From Yoonia maritima (GTDB taxonomy: Bacteria > Pseudomonadota > Alphaproteobacteria > Rhodobacterales > Rhodobacteraceae): a stretch of 64,000 nucleotides of DNA. The DNA lies in NCBI RefSeq assembly GCF_002933395.1, contig NZ_PKFN01000007.1, forward strand, positions 310,001-374,000, written 5' to 3'. Below, one piece after another: positions 44,556 through 53,279 of the stretch (its first letter is position 1; the number at the start of each line of letters is the position of its first letter). The notes below the pieces were generated by a model. That model made no database searches, was not told the origin of the DNA, and saw nothing but the letters and a program-made list of their open reading frames with translations. Position numbers and translations under genes: made by a program.

Positions 44556-44987
44556 TTAGGATTCGATGATAACCGCGTTTTTCAAAATTGCCGCGTTCCA
44601 CGTCTGGGGGTCATGAATGGGTGTCATGTCACCGCGCAGCGTAATGCGTGCGCCCTCTTCAAGTCCTGGAACGGCAGTTTCAAGTGAAACTTGGACGCTC
44701 GCCCCGTGACTTGGGTCACCGCAAAATGGGCAAAACCCAATATCAGAAACAAGCACCAGTTCACGTACATCGGAACCCGGAGTTAAAGGCACAGCGTAGC
44801 CAGTCAAAACCATCCCTTCACGCCCGTTCTGGATCGCAGCAGGGAAAGTTTTGTTTACCTGATATGATGTGTCCGTCACGACCTCATCGACGGTGATCCC
44901 GCGCAACAAATCCCAGTCATCCGCCCAAGCACCTGTTGTGATTGTGGATAGGGCAACAGTTAGAGCGGTCGTGCTTACATTTTTCAT
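44556..44987 (-). CDS. Secreted protein of unknown function with CPFC motif
   Basis: A 143-residue protein with a signal peptide ending at AWADDW (about residue 22). The mature domain looks like a small beta-barrel: LTGYAVPLTPGSDVRELVLV, then GFCPFCGDPSHGASV with a CxxC pair, then EEGARITLRGDMTPIHDPQTW and NAVIIES. Proteins of this layout are seen in roseobacters near metal-homeostasis genes and resemble DUF3299-like OB folds, but this is weak. The CxxC could bind a metal or be redox active. The gene lies upstream of the helicase in the same direction, 169 bases away. Confidence 0.65.
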   Translation of the reverse strand: MKNVSTTALTVALSTITTGAWADDWDLLRGITVDEVVTDTSYQVNKTFPAAIQNGREGMVLTGYAVPLTPGSDVRELVLVSDIGFCPFCGDPSHGASVQVSLETAVPGLEEGARITLRGDMTPIHDPQTWNAAILKNAVIIES

Positions 44988-45105
44988 GTTCGTCTCGTGC
45001 TTGATGCGTTGAACTGTATACGAAGAGTTTACCGGAATACCGATGAATTAAACAACTTTGATTTTACTATGGCAGCGGGGTTTTGCTGTGCCAACTCACT
45101 ATCGC

Positions 45106-45129
45106 GTGCGCGCCGGATCGGGCGCGCAC
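45106..45129 (-). terminator. Hairpin after prfC
   Basis: GTGCGCGCC (45106-45114) and GGCGCGCAC (45121-45129) form a perfect 9-bp, all-GC-rich stem with a 6-base loop, directly behind the prfC stop on the minus strand. No clear U-tract follows, but the stem strength makes it a likely transcript end. Confidence 0.6.
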
Positions 45130-45134
45130 TGTGC

Positions 45135-46730
45135 TTAGACCATCATTTCCTTAGTCGCGGTCAGTTCGACGTCTGGATAGTCGCGCCCCACGCGGTCAAT
45201 GTCCCATTGTAGGCGGGTTAGAAATACCGTGTCACCGTCGTTATCGGTCGCGATATGCTGTTTGTTTGCGTTCGCAAATTTATCGACCGCATCTTTGCCG
45301 CCGGACACCCAGCGTGCGGACGTGAACTGTGATTGTTCAAACCGCACGGGCAGCCCGTATTCCATCTCGATCCGGCTAGCGAGGACTTCGAACTGAAGCG
45401 CACCCACCACACCCACGATAAAACCGGACCCAAATGTCGGTTTGAATACCTTTGCTGCACCCTCTTCGGCGAATTGCATCAGCGCCTTTTCAAGGTGCTT
45501 GGCTTTCATCGGGTCGCCCGCGCGGCACGACTGAAGAAGTTCAGGCGCAAAAGACGGAATGCCAGAAACGCGAATTTCTTCGCCTTCGGTCAATGTGTCA
45601 CCAATACGTAGCTGTCCGTGGTTCGGGATGCCGATGATATCACCAGCCCATGCTTCCTCGGCCAATTCACGGTCGGCTGCTAGGAACAGCACAGGGTTGC
45701 TGATCGCCATCTGCTTTTTGCTACGTACGTGCGTTAGCTTCATGCCGCGTTGGAAGTGACCGGATGCAAGGCGTACGAACGCCACGCGGTCCCGGTGTTT
45801 AGGGTCCATGTTCGCCTGAACTTTGAACACGAAACCAGCGACTTTGGTCTCTTCTGGGGCGATGTTGCGCGGTTGCGCGGACTGAATTTGTGGTTCAGGG
45901 CCGTAGGTGGCCAAGCCATCCATCAATTCCTTAACCCCGAACGAGTTCATTGCAGACCCGAACCAGATCGGTGTCATTGAACCGTTCAGTAGTGCCTCTG
46001 GATCAAGTGCCGGCAACAGTTCCTTGGCCATCTCGATTTCTTCGAGGAACTTTTCAAGCAGGTGTGCAGGGACGTGTTCCGCCAATTTGGGGTCGTCCAA
46101 GCCGCTGATTTGGATGCTTTCGGAAATCTTGTTGCGATCCGCACGGTCCATAAGTTCGAGCTTGTCGCGTAAGATATCGTAGCAACCGATGAATTCACGG
46201 CCAACGCCAATCGGCCATGACGCAGGCGTCACGTCGATTGCAAGGTTTTCTTGGATTTCGTCAATGATCTCGAATGTATCGCGGCTTTCACGGTCCATTT
46301 TGTTACAAAAGGTCAAGATCGGCAGGTCGCGCAAACGGCAGACTTCGAACAGTTTTTGCGTTTGGCTTTCAACACCCTTGGCACCATCGATCACCATGAC
46401 CGCAGCATCCACGGCTGTCAGCGTGCGATAGGTATCTTCCGAAAAGTCAGAGTGACCGGGCGTATCAACAAGGTTGAAACGGTATTTTTCGAAATCAAAC
46501 GACATTGCTGATGCCGAAACCGAAATCCCGCGATCCTTTTCCATCTGCATAAAGTCAGAACGGGTCCGTCGTGCTTCACCTTTTGCGCGCACCTGGCCCG
46601 CCATTTGAATGGCGCCACCATACAAAAGGAATTTTTCGGTCAATGTCGTCTTACCGGCATCCGGGTGCGAAATAATCGCAAAGGTGCGGCGGCGGGCAAT
46701 TTCTGCGGGCAGTTCAGGGCGATTTGTCAT
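45135..46730 (-). CDS. prfC: Peptide chain release factor 3
   Basis: A 531-residue translational GTPase that removes RF1/RF2 from the ribosome after termination. The G1 motif is SHPDAGKTTLTEK, followed by RGISVSASAMSF (switch I), DTPGHSDFSEDT (G3) and FCNKMDRE (G4). The C-terminal domains include FVFKVQANMDPKHRDRVAF. Start at 46730 by family alignment (MTNRPELPAEIARRRTFAII); a 12-codon in-frame extension is not used in homologues. It is transcribed alone and ends in a strong hairpin. Confidence 0.96.
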   Translation of the reverse strand: MTNRPELPAEIARRRTFAIISHPDAGKTTLTEKFLLYGGAIQMAGQVRAKGEARRTRSDFMQMEKDRGISVSASAMSFDFEKYRFNLVDTPGHSDFSEDTYRTLTAVDAAVMVIDGAKGVESQTQKLFEVCRLRDLPILTFCNKMDRESRDTFEIIDEIQENLAIDVTPASWPIGVGREFIGCYDILRDKLELMDRADRNKISESIQISGLDDPKLAEHVPAHLLEKFLEEIEMAKELLPALDPEALLNGSMTPIWFGSAMNSFGVKELMDGLATYGPEPQIQSAQPRNIAPEETKVAGFVFKVQANMDPKHRDRVAFVRLASGHFQRGMKLTHVRSKKQMAISNPVLFLAADRELAEEAWAGDIIGIPNHGQLRIGDTLTEGEEIRVSGIPSFAPELLQSCRAGDPMKAKHLEKALMQFAEEGAAKVFKPTFGSGFIVGVVGALQFEVLASRIEMEYGLPVRFEQSQFTSARWVSGGKDAVDKFANANKQHIATDNDGDTVFLTRLQWDIDRVGRDYPDVELTATKEMMV

Positions 46731-46816
46731 GGCAGATGCTTTATGCGGTTGCAGAACAAAGGGCAATCCACACTACGCTTAACGATTGCTTTGGATTTGC
46801 TCCCTAAGTTGTCCAG

Positions 46817-47428
46817 ATGATCTATCTAAAACACATTCTATTTTGCTGTATTATCTTGTTGGCCGGCTGTGGCGGGGGCGGCGGCGAAAGCCCCGGAAGC
46901 GGGATTGACCCACGTATCGCCCGGATCGATCGGTATGATGCTTTGAATGCGCGTGTGTTGGGGGACCTAAGTGTCGGGGCCATCGGTATGTCCGTTACCC
47001 CAGATGATATGCTGCCCGCTACAGGGACTGCGGAATTTGCGGGTTTCGCTACGATCCGTGTTGAAAATCCGGACACGCCTCTTGTTCTGTATGGCGATGC
47101 GAATATCATAGTGGGCTTTGATGACCATTCGGTGCAGGGCGGGCTGGATCGTTTTTTTGGAACGAATGCTGATGGGGATGTCACTGATTACAGTGGTGAT
47201 ATTGTTATCGATGGCGGGTCTGTCGGTGATGGCATCTCGCTCGGCTACGGTGGGGCTCTTGAGGCCGCAGGCGACACATTGACGTTAAGCGGGACGATGA
47301 ACGGTGCGTTTTTTGGTGATCCGGTATCGGCAATTGCTGCTGCCGATTACGAGCCAGAGAGTACATATAACGGTGCTTGGGTTGATGCGACAGTTATTAT
47401 CGTCGGTGAAACCGCAGGCGCACCTTAA
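46817..47428 (+). CDS. Surface lipoprotein with TbpB-like beta-barrel
   Basis: A 203-residue protein with a lipoprotein signal peptide (lipobox LLAGC, cysteine 18) and a Gly-rich spacer (GGGGGESPGSG). The mature part is glycine- and beta-rich and ends with GTMNGAFFGDPVSAIAAAD. That pattern matches the barrel half of transferrin-binding-protein-B-like and Slam-dependent surface lipoproteins. Such proteins bind host or environmental ligands at the outer surface. No Slam or TonB receptor gene is near. Its TAA stop shares bases with the TAA stop of the convergent Hint-domain gene. Confidence 0.7.
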   Translation: MIYLKHILFCCIILLAGCGGGGGESPGSGIDPRIARIDRYDALNARVLGDLSVGAIGMSVTPDDMLPATGTAEFAGFATIRVENPDTPLVLYGDANIIVGFDDHSVQGGLDRFFGTNADGDVTDYSGDIVIDGGSVGDGISLGYGGALEAAGDTLTLSGTMNGAFFGDPVSAIAAADYEPESTYNGAWVDATVIIVGETAGAP

Positions 47429-48387
47429 CCTGTCGATGCGCGGCGCAATAGGTTGGCGACATCAAGCTTTGGCACAAGGTTGCCTTGAATTTCATAGCCT
47501 TGGTGATTGCGTGGCGTATGATTTTGCAACGCACCGTTTTGTGCAAGGGCGCTTCGGCTTCGTTGATCAAGCAGGTGAGACTCTGCTGCGATTCCTTCGG
47601 CAAAGATGATGTAATGTTCGTCAAAAACCAATTGGAAATAGTCGACAAATCCTCCCTTGCGGCGAAGCACAGTCGTGTTGTCGATAAGATGACGCGCTTT
47701 GATCAGCACCTCTGCGCGTCCTGCGCCAAGATAGTCTTCGCGTTGATAGACCAATAATCTATGATCGGGGCGCACCACCAAATCGTTTTCGTTGTGCAGC
47801 GCGCCTTTGGTGATGACGACAGGCGCAAAGCGACCTGTGGCGCGCAACGTGCATTGGCCAACCATTTTAATCGGCTGTCGCCCACTATCGCGTGTCAGTA
47901 TTTGATCCCCAGCAACAAGATCTTCAATCGGGCGCATTTCACCGCTGCCCATTGTGATCAATGTACCGCGTGCAAATGATCCGCCAGCCGCCTGCGCAAA
48001 CCGGGTGGTCGCGGAGTGCCGTTCGATGCCGATGAGCCTGTAATCCGTCCCAACCACAAATTCCCCTAGCGGGAGGATATAGATTGCCTCTGCAATATCA
48101 TCCGAGACTTCGACCAAAACAAGCGCCTCTTGCGTGCCGCCGTCAGGTGCGATCATCGTCAAGCAAGAATCGATATGCACCAGATTATGCGCGCCATCTG
48201 CACGGCGCAGCGACTCACCGTTATCAAGGAGCGACAAATCCAAGCTACGTGCATTCGGATGTAGCCGGTAGATATCGTCCATCACCAAGTCGTCGGCAAA
48301 TGACATTGTGTCGCCGATGCGCACACCTTCGGTTGCCGTGAAATTTTCGGCCTTATAAATCTCAACGCTAAGTGCATGGTCAGTCAT
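47425..48387 (-). CDS. Hint-domain protein with Cys-to-Ser at the splice site
   Basis: A 320-residue protein with an N-terminal domain of about 140 residues and a Hint (Hedgehog/intein) domain at about 145-290. The Hint start reads GGSFARGTLITMGSGEMRP, followed by DLVAGDQILTRDSG and VRPDHRLLVYQRE. The first residue, normally the autoprocessing cysteine, is serine; many roseobacter Hint proteins of this subgroup seem to share this. It is unclear whether it self-cleaves. No signal peptide is visible, so it may be exported by another route. It meets the preceding lipoprotein gene stop-to-stop in TTAA. Confidence 0.75.
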   Translation of the reverse strand: MTDHALSVEIYKAENFTATEGVRIGDTMSFADDLVMDDIYRLHPNARSLDLSLLDNGESLRRADGAHNLVHIDSCLTMIAPDGGTQEALVLVEVSDDIAEAIYILPLGEFVVGTDYRLIGIERHSATTRFAQAAGGSFARGTLITMGSGEMRPIEDLVAGDQILTRDSGRQPIKMVGQCTLRATGRFAPVVITKGALHNENDLVVRPDHRLLVYQREDYLGAGRAEVLIKARHLIDNTTVLRRKGGFVDYFQLVFDEHYIIFAEGIAAESHLLDQRSRSALAQNGALQNHTPRNHQGYEIQGNLVPKLDVANLLRRASTG

Positions 48388-48481
48388 ACTTTACTAGCTA
48401 CACGCGTATGCCAGTGAATGGAATAGACCCGGCGCGGCCGGAGTGTTAGGTCTTTGGTAAATCATATTCGGAGGACACCCC

Positions 48482-49261
48482 ATGGATCTTGGCATCAAAG
48501 GTAAACGCGCGCTTGTCTGCGCTTCTTCAAAAGGTTTAGGGCGTGGCTGTGCCGAAGCGCTTGCCGAGGCTGGTGTTGATCTGGTGCTAAACGCACGTGG
48601 GGCAGAAGCCCTTGAGGCGACCGCGACCGAGATTCGTCGTAAGTACGACGTGTCTGTCACGACTGTTGCCGCTGACGTGTCTACCGAAGACGGGCGCGCT
48701 GCGCTTTTAGCTGCGGCGGGTGATGTTGATATTTTGGTTAATAATGCTGGTGGGCCGCCCCCGGGGGTATGGTCAGACTGGGATCGCGACGATTTTATTT
48801 CAGCATTAGATGCGAACATGCTTGCGCCAATTGCGCTGATGAAAGCGCTGATGCCGGGTATGATTGATCGTGGATGGGGACGCGTCGTGAACATCACATC
48901 TGGGTCGGTCAAAGCGCCGATTCCACAGTTGGGCCTGTCGAATTCAGCCCGTGCTGGGTTGACTGGTTACGTTGCTGGCACATCGCGTCAGGTTGCGCAG
49001 CATGGCGTTAACATTAACAATCTACTGCCGGGCATTCATGCCACCGATCGCGCCGCGAGCCTAGATGCCGGCGTATCAAAGGCGCAAGGTATCGATATCG
49101 CTGCCGCAAAGGCGCAGCGCGAGGCAACGATCCCAGCGCGCCGTTACGGTACTGCAGCCGAATTCGGCGCGGCTTGTGCGTTTTTGTGTTCGCAGCATGC
49201 CGGGTTTATTGTTGGTCAGAACCTCGTCGTTGATGGTGGCGCGATCAACGCGACGATCTGA
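48482..49261 (+). CDS. SDR-family oxidoreductase lacking the YxxxK motif
   Basis: A 259-residue short-chain dehydrogenase/reductase-fold protein. The NAD(P) loop is CASSKGLGRGCAEALAEAG, followed by the NNAGGPPPG segment. The catalytic Tyr-x-x-x-Lys is replaced: the stretch reads LSNSARAGLTG, giving Ser and Arg at the two positions. This is typical of an FabG-like subgroup whose activity is not established. It begins with GGAGG at good spacing. Its stop overlaps the AlkC-like gene (TGATG), so the two are translated together. Confidence 0.82.
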   Translation: MDLGIKGKRALVCASSKGLGRGCAEALAEAGVDLVLNARGAEALEATATEIRRKYDVSVTTVAADVSTEDGRAALLAAAGDVDILVNNAGGPPPGVWSDWDRDDFISALDANMLAPIALMKALMPGMIDRGWGRVVNITSGSVKAPIPQLGLSNSARAGLTGYVAGTSRQVAQHGVNINNLLPGIHATDRAASLDAGVSKAQGIDIAAAKAQREATIPARRYGTAAEFGAACAFLCSQHAGFIVGQNLVVDGGAINATI

Positions 49262-50388
49262 TGGCGCAGGGCTTTAGTCTAAAGGATCAACTGTTCAACG
49301 CCGATACTGTTGGTCGGTTGGGCGATCATTTTGAAAAGGCGGGCGTCTTTGATGCCGCCCCCTTTGTGACGGATGTGATGGCGCAAATCGCCCCGTTAGA
49401 GCTAAAGGCACGTATCAATATGATGGCTGACGTATTGGCCGGATATTTGCCAGATGATTTTAATGCGGCGTCAGACGCCATTTTAGCTGCGCTGCCTCCC
49501 GCATTAGATCCAACAAAAACGGACGATGATTTTGGCCATTTCATCTATGCACCATTAGGGGTGTATGTCGAAACACAGGGTATTGAAAATCATCACGAGC
49601 GAAGCCTCTATTTGCTTGAGCAAATTACGCAGCGGTTTTCGATGGAGTTTTCAATTCGGGCGTTTTTAAACACTCATGAGGCCGCGACGCTGGAGCGGAT
49701 GCAGGATTGGGTCAGCCACGATAGTTATCATGTTCGGCGTCTGGTGTCCGAAGGAACCAGACCAAAGCTGCCATGGGGGCAGGGGATCGGGCTTAGCAGT
49801 GATCAAACTTTGCCGCTTTTGGATCAGCTTTACGGTGACAGTACGCGGTTTGTGACACGATCGGTAGCAAACCATTTGAATGACATTACAAAAAATGACG
49901 GTGCTGCGGTAATTGACCGTCTAGAGGCATGGCAAGCAGCACATGGGCAGAAAAAGCTCGAGCTTGATTGGATACGCAAACATGCGTTGCGTGGCTTGAT
50001 TAAATCGGGTGATCCGGCAGCTATGGTGCATCTTGGATATGCGCCAAATGCGAACGTGACGGTGTCTGATTTTTCTATTGCGCCTAACGTCGTGACTATC
50101 GACGACACCGTTGACGTTTCACTTAATATAACTGCCGCAGAGAACACGCCGTTGATCGTCGACTATGTGATCGATTTTGTGAAATCGAACGGCAAGACCG
50201 CGCCAAAGGTTTTTAAGCTTAAGCAGTTGGAAGTCCAAGCGGGGCAGACTGTATCAATCACGAAGAAACACAAGTTCAAAGGGGACGCGACCACGTTCCG
50301 TCTTTATCCCGGTGCACATCGTATTCACTGTCAAATTAACGGGCGTGTTGTACAAAGCCTTGATTTCGATCTGCGAAGCTTGCCCTAA
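49261..50388 (+). CDS. DNA alkylation repair protein, AlkC-like
   Basis: A 375-residue protein of HEAT-like helical repeats (about 1-250), with RSVANHLNDITK and WIRKHALRGLIKSGD as family marks, and a C-terminal immunoglobulin-like domain (about 260-375; VSDFSIAPNVVTIDDTVDVSL onward). That domain pair is characteristic of AlkC, a glycosylase for N3-alkyladenine. It is coupled to the SDR gene upstream by TGATG. The window thus encodes two HEAT-repeat glycosylases, this one and the AlkD type at 12567-13253. Confidence 0.82.
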   Translation: MAQGFSLKDQLFNADTVGRLGDHFEKAGVFDAAPFVTDVMAQIAPLELKARINMMADVLAGYLPDDFNAASDAILAALPPALDPTKTDDDFGHFIYAPLGVYVETQGIENHHERSLYLLEQITQRFSMEFSIRAFLNTHEAATLERMQDWVSHDSYHVRRLVSEGTRPKLPWGQGIGLSSDQTLPLLDQLYGDSTRFVTRSVANHLNDITKNDGAAVIDRLEAWQAAHGQKKLELDWIRKHALRGLIKSGDPAAMVHLGYAPNANVTVSDFSIAPNVVTIDDTVDVSLNITAAENTPLIVDYVIDFVKSNGKTAPKVFKLKQLEVQAGQTVSITKKHKFKGDATTFRLYPGAHRIHCQINGRVVQSLDFDLRSLP

Positions 50389-50450
50389 CCCGCATCGCTT
50401 GTTAGGTGCGGAAAACCCCAAATGTGTCAGTCAGGGATAAAGCCCGTTTT

Positions 50451-51521
50451 ATGCAAGCCCCCCGCCTAGAGATCAAAAATATTGTCAAATCATTTGGTGG
50501 CCGTCAGGTTGTCGATGATGTCAGCCTTCAAGTGATGCCGGGCCAAGTGACCTGTCTTTTGGGGCCGTCTGGCTGTGGCAAATCAACGACGCTCCGCATT
50601 ATCGCAGGCGTCGAAATGCAAGATACCGGCACGATCCATGTCGATGGGCAGTTAGTGTGCGATACGATTCATCGGGTGCCGCCCGAGGGACGGTCAATTG
50701 GATTAATGTTCCAAGATTTTGCGCTGTTCCCGCATCTTAGCGTAGGGCAAAATGTCGCTTTCGGTTTAAGAAAAGGCCGTGACGTTGGTGCCCGCGTGCA
50801 AGAGCTTTTGAACAAAGTGGGCATGGCGCGCTACATTGACGACTACCCGCATCAGTTGTCTGGTGGTGAACAGCAGCGTGTCGCGTTAGCCCGCGCGTTG
50901 GCGCCGCGTCCTCGGATCATGTTGATGGATGAACCGTTTTCGGGGTTGGATGACCGCCTACGCGACGATATTCGGGATGAAACGCTCGAAGTATTGAAGG
51001 GCGAAGGTACCGCAGTTTTACTTGTTACACATGAACCCGGCGAAGCGATGCGGATGGCCGATGAAATCGCGCTGATGCGGGACGGTAAAATTGTTCAGCA
51101 AGGCGCACCGTATAATATATACAACACGCCAGTAGATTTAAAATCAGCAGCATTTTTCAGCGATATCAATGTTATACGGGGTGAAGTTAAGGTCGCTTTG
51201 ACTGAAACACCTTTCGGCCAGTTTCTTGCGCCGGGTGTGCCCGATGGTACGGCTGTTGATATTGTTATCCGCCCCCAACACTTGAAAATTGACTTTGATC
51301 GCGATGGGCGTGGCCCCAACCCAACTGCAGTGGATGGTACGCCTGCGCGCTGCGTTGTCGAACGCGCACGGTTTGTTGGCGCATCAAGCCTTGTTGAGTT
51401 TCGGATGGATCATGATGGTTCCGTGCTGAAAGCGACCGTTCCATCTGTGTTTTTGCCAAAGCCGGGGACACCCCTGTGGTTGATGATCCGGCGTGATCGA
51501 TGCTTTGTGTTTCCACATTGA
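50451..51521 (+). CDS. Orphan ABC transporter ATPase (Fe3+/polyamine type)
   Basis: A 356-residue ATPase with Walker A LLGPSGCGKSTT, signature LSGGEQQRVALARAL and Walker B ILMDEP-type MLMDEP, plus a C-terminal TOBE-like region (about 240-356). This domain order belongs to the FbpC/PotA group, importers of ferric iron, polyamines or sugars. No permease or binding protein lies within the window nearby, so it must pair with a remote system. I use the ATG at 50451 rather than a GTG 15 codons upstream. Confidence 0.88.
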   Translation: MQAPRLEIKNIVKSFGGRQVVDDVSLQVMPGQVTCLLGPSGCGKSTTLRIIAGVEMQDTGTIHVDGQLVCDTIHRVPPEGRSIGLMFQDFALFPHLSVGQNVAFGLRKGRDVGARVQELLNKVGMARYIDDYPHQLSGGEQQRVALARALAPRPRIMLMDEPFSGLDDRLRDDIRDETLEVLKGEGTAVLLVTHEPGEAMRMADEIALMRDGKIVQQGAPYNIYNTPVDLKSAAFFSDINVIRGEVKVALTETPFGQFLAPGVPDGTAVDIVIRPQHLKIDFDRDGRGPNPTAVDGTPARCVVERARFVGASSLVEFRMDHDGSVLKATVPSVFLPKPGTPLWLMIRRDRCFVFPH

Positions 51522-51672
51522 TAATGGCTATTTAGCACGAAGTTATGAGGGCGTATCAGGCCCTGAACTAGCAGAATCTCGGGGGTCGCCAATGATACGT
51601 ATTTTAATTTATAGAGAGTAAGCCCGGCAGTCGCTGTGGGGCTATAGTGGGTTAGAAAAGGGTTTATTTGCT

Positions 51673-52467
51673 ATGTCTGTCGCGGAAGTGGGGTATCAAC
51701 CTGACATTATCGAAGATTTCAGACATGCAAACGTAAGGGGAAAGCCCACTTCTTTGAGTATGCATTACTTCAAGGGAAAAGGTGCCGGTCCATCGCCAGT
51801 ATTTGTTTGGCTTCATTCGGGTGGTTTCAAAACCGGACGCATTTTGCACAAAAATCACCGGATCATGGCGCGTTGGTTAACGGCATCTAACATTTCCGTC
51901 GTTTTTCCTGAGTACAGGTTAAGGTCACGTCCAAGAGATTTAACAAATCTGTCGCGGGAGGGCCTTGAGGCGATGAAGGCTTATGCGCGTCCTGATTTCC
52001 CGGCCAACTTCCGTGGTGCCGCCGCGATGGCAGCCTTAGAAGATGCGGTCGCTTTCTTGGCTTGGCTTGAGGGTAAGCGAGACGAATATGGATTTTCTGG
52101 GCCGATTGTCTTGGGGGGTAGCTCAGCTGGGGCGATCACTGCATTAAACGTGGTCTATCTTGCTCCGTTGCTTGAAATGACTAAGCAAGAAGTAGGAGGC
52201 GTAATATCCTGTTCTGGCGGATACGCGTATTCTCTAACGCCACCACTGGTGACCACTCCGGTGTTTGCTCTCCATAATCCGTCAGACCCAAGAGTACCCT
52301 CTCAGCCTATCATCGATCTTGCGAGTAAAAATTCGACAATAGAATTGATGTTGTCGGACCAGAACCATCATGGTTCTTGGAGCCTATCACCAAATGAAGC
52401 ACGCCATAAAGCCTTTGCGCGTATGATTGGTAAAGTACGTGAATTCAGTGGTGTGAATGCGGCATAG
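51673..52467 (+). CDS. Alpha/beta hydrolase (HSL-type esterase)
   Basis: A 264-residue hydrolase of the hormone-sensitive-lipase-like group. The oxyanion loop reads HSGGFKTG (a variant of HGGG), the nucleophile is in GGSSAGA, and the acid and base are probably in HNPSDPRVP and QNHHGSW. It is slightly shorter than usual esterases of the group. Base composition is more AT-rich than the neighbours, suggesting a separate history. It stands alone and converges on the ccmI-ruvX-DUF1289 operon. Confidence 0.82.
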   Translation: MSVAEVGYQPDIIEDFRHANVRGKPTSLSMHYFKGKGAGPSPVFVWLHSGGFKTGRILHKNHRIMARWLTASNISVVFPEYRLRSRPRDLTNLSREGLEAMKAYARPDFPANFRGAAAMAALEDAVAFLAWLEGKRDEYGFSGPIVLGGSSAGAITALNVVYLAPLLEMTKQEVGGVISCSGGYAYSLTPPLVTTPVFALHNPSDPRVPSQPIIDLASKNSTIELMLSDQNHHGSWSLSPNEARHKAFARMIGKVREFSGVNAA

Positions 52468-52548
52468 CCGTGTTCAGTTTTATAACAGCTAATGAGGCTT
52501 TGCCCCGACCAGCTGGAAGTCACTTCGAACCGGCGACCAAAATGTGAT

Positions 52549-52806
52549 TTATGTGATACGCGCTTTGCTTATTCTTGCTGCGCGTCCACCGCGTCGTTTT
52601 GTTATTTTGCCGGCGCGGCTTGGTAAATCTGTCATGATTTGGTGACGGGCTTCGGGTGTCATTTGTGACCATGATCCGATTTCATCGATGCTCCGAAGGC
52701 AGCCAGTGCAGAGCCTGCTTTCGCGGTGAATGACGCAAATTTTAATGCATGGGCTTTCGATTTCATTACGTGACCAAATGCCGTCAGTATCATCTGGTCC
52801 GCTCAT
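52549..52806 (-). CDS. DUF1289 family protein
   Basis: An 85-residue cysteine-rich protein: PCIKICVIHRESRLCTGCLRS holds four cysteines in the CxxxC...CxxC order of DUF1289, which may bind iron-sulfur or zinc. The tail is Arg/Lys-rich. It is the last gene of the ccmI-ruvX operon and overlaps ruvX by ATGA. No function is established. Confidence 0.88.
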   Translation of the reverse strand: MSGPDDTDGIWSRNEIESPCIKICVIHRESRLCTGCLRSIDEIGSWSQMTPEARHQIMTDLPSRAGKITKRRGGRAARISKARIT

Positions 52807-53279
52807 GATGCGTTCCTTAGATTGGCGAGCCTATCCAACATGCCTTGTAGAATATATCCGGCGGCCACGTGATCAATGACCTCGCTGCGCCGTTTACGTG
52901 ATGTGTCAGCTTCCAGTAAGGCGCGTTCGGCCGCGACCGTGGACAGGCGCTCGTCCCAATAGGTGATTGGTAAATCAGTGAGGCGTTCTAAATTGCGCGC
53001 AAACGCACGTGTTGCTTGGCAGCGTGGCCCTTCTGACCCGTCCATATTCATCGGTAGCCCTAAAACAAGCCCCTTGATCTGGCGCGCCGTCGTTATCTCA
53101 AGCAGCTTTGCCGCGTCGACGCCAAATTTCTTACGTTTGATGGTTTCAAGCGGCGTGGCGACGTTCTTCATCAGGTCGGATACGGCAACACCGATTGTGA
53201 CAGTTCCCAAGTCCAGCCCTGCTATCGCCCCGAAGTCGGGGATGGCTGCGGCGAATTCCTGAGGCGTCTCACAGATCAT
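52803..53279 (-). CDS. ruvX: Holliday junction resolvase-like RuvX (YqgF)
   Basis: A 158-residue RNase H-fold nuclease for pre-16S rRNA 5' maturation, also proposed as a Holliday junction resolvase. The acidic active site is visible in AGLDLGTVTIGVAVSD, YWDERLSTVAAERALLE and IDHVAAGYILQGMLD. ATGA overlaps link it to ccmI before and DUF1289 after. Length is normal. Confidence 0.94.
   Translation of the reverse strand: MICETPQEFAAAIPDFGAIAGLDLGTVTIGVAVSDLMKNVATPLETIKRKKFGVDAAKLLEITTARQIKGLVLGLPMNMDGSEGPRCQATRAFARNLERLTDLPITYWDERLSTVAAERALLEADTSRKRRSEVIDHVAAGYILQGMLDRLANLRNAS

Noticed and set aside
50391-50411. CCGCA...TGCGG hairpin after the AlkC-like gene.
   Set aside because: A 5-bp stem with a long loop and no T-run is not convincing as a terminator.
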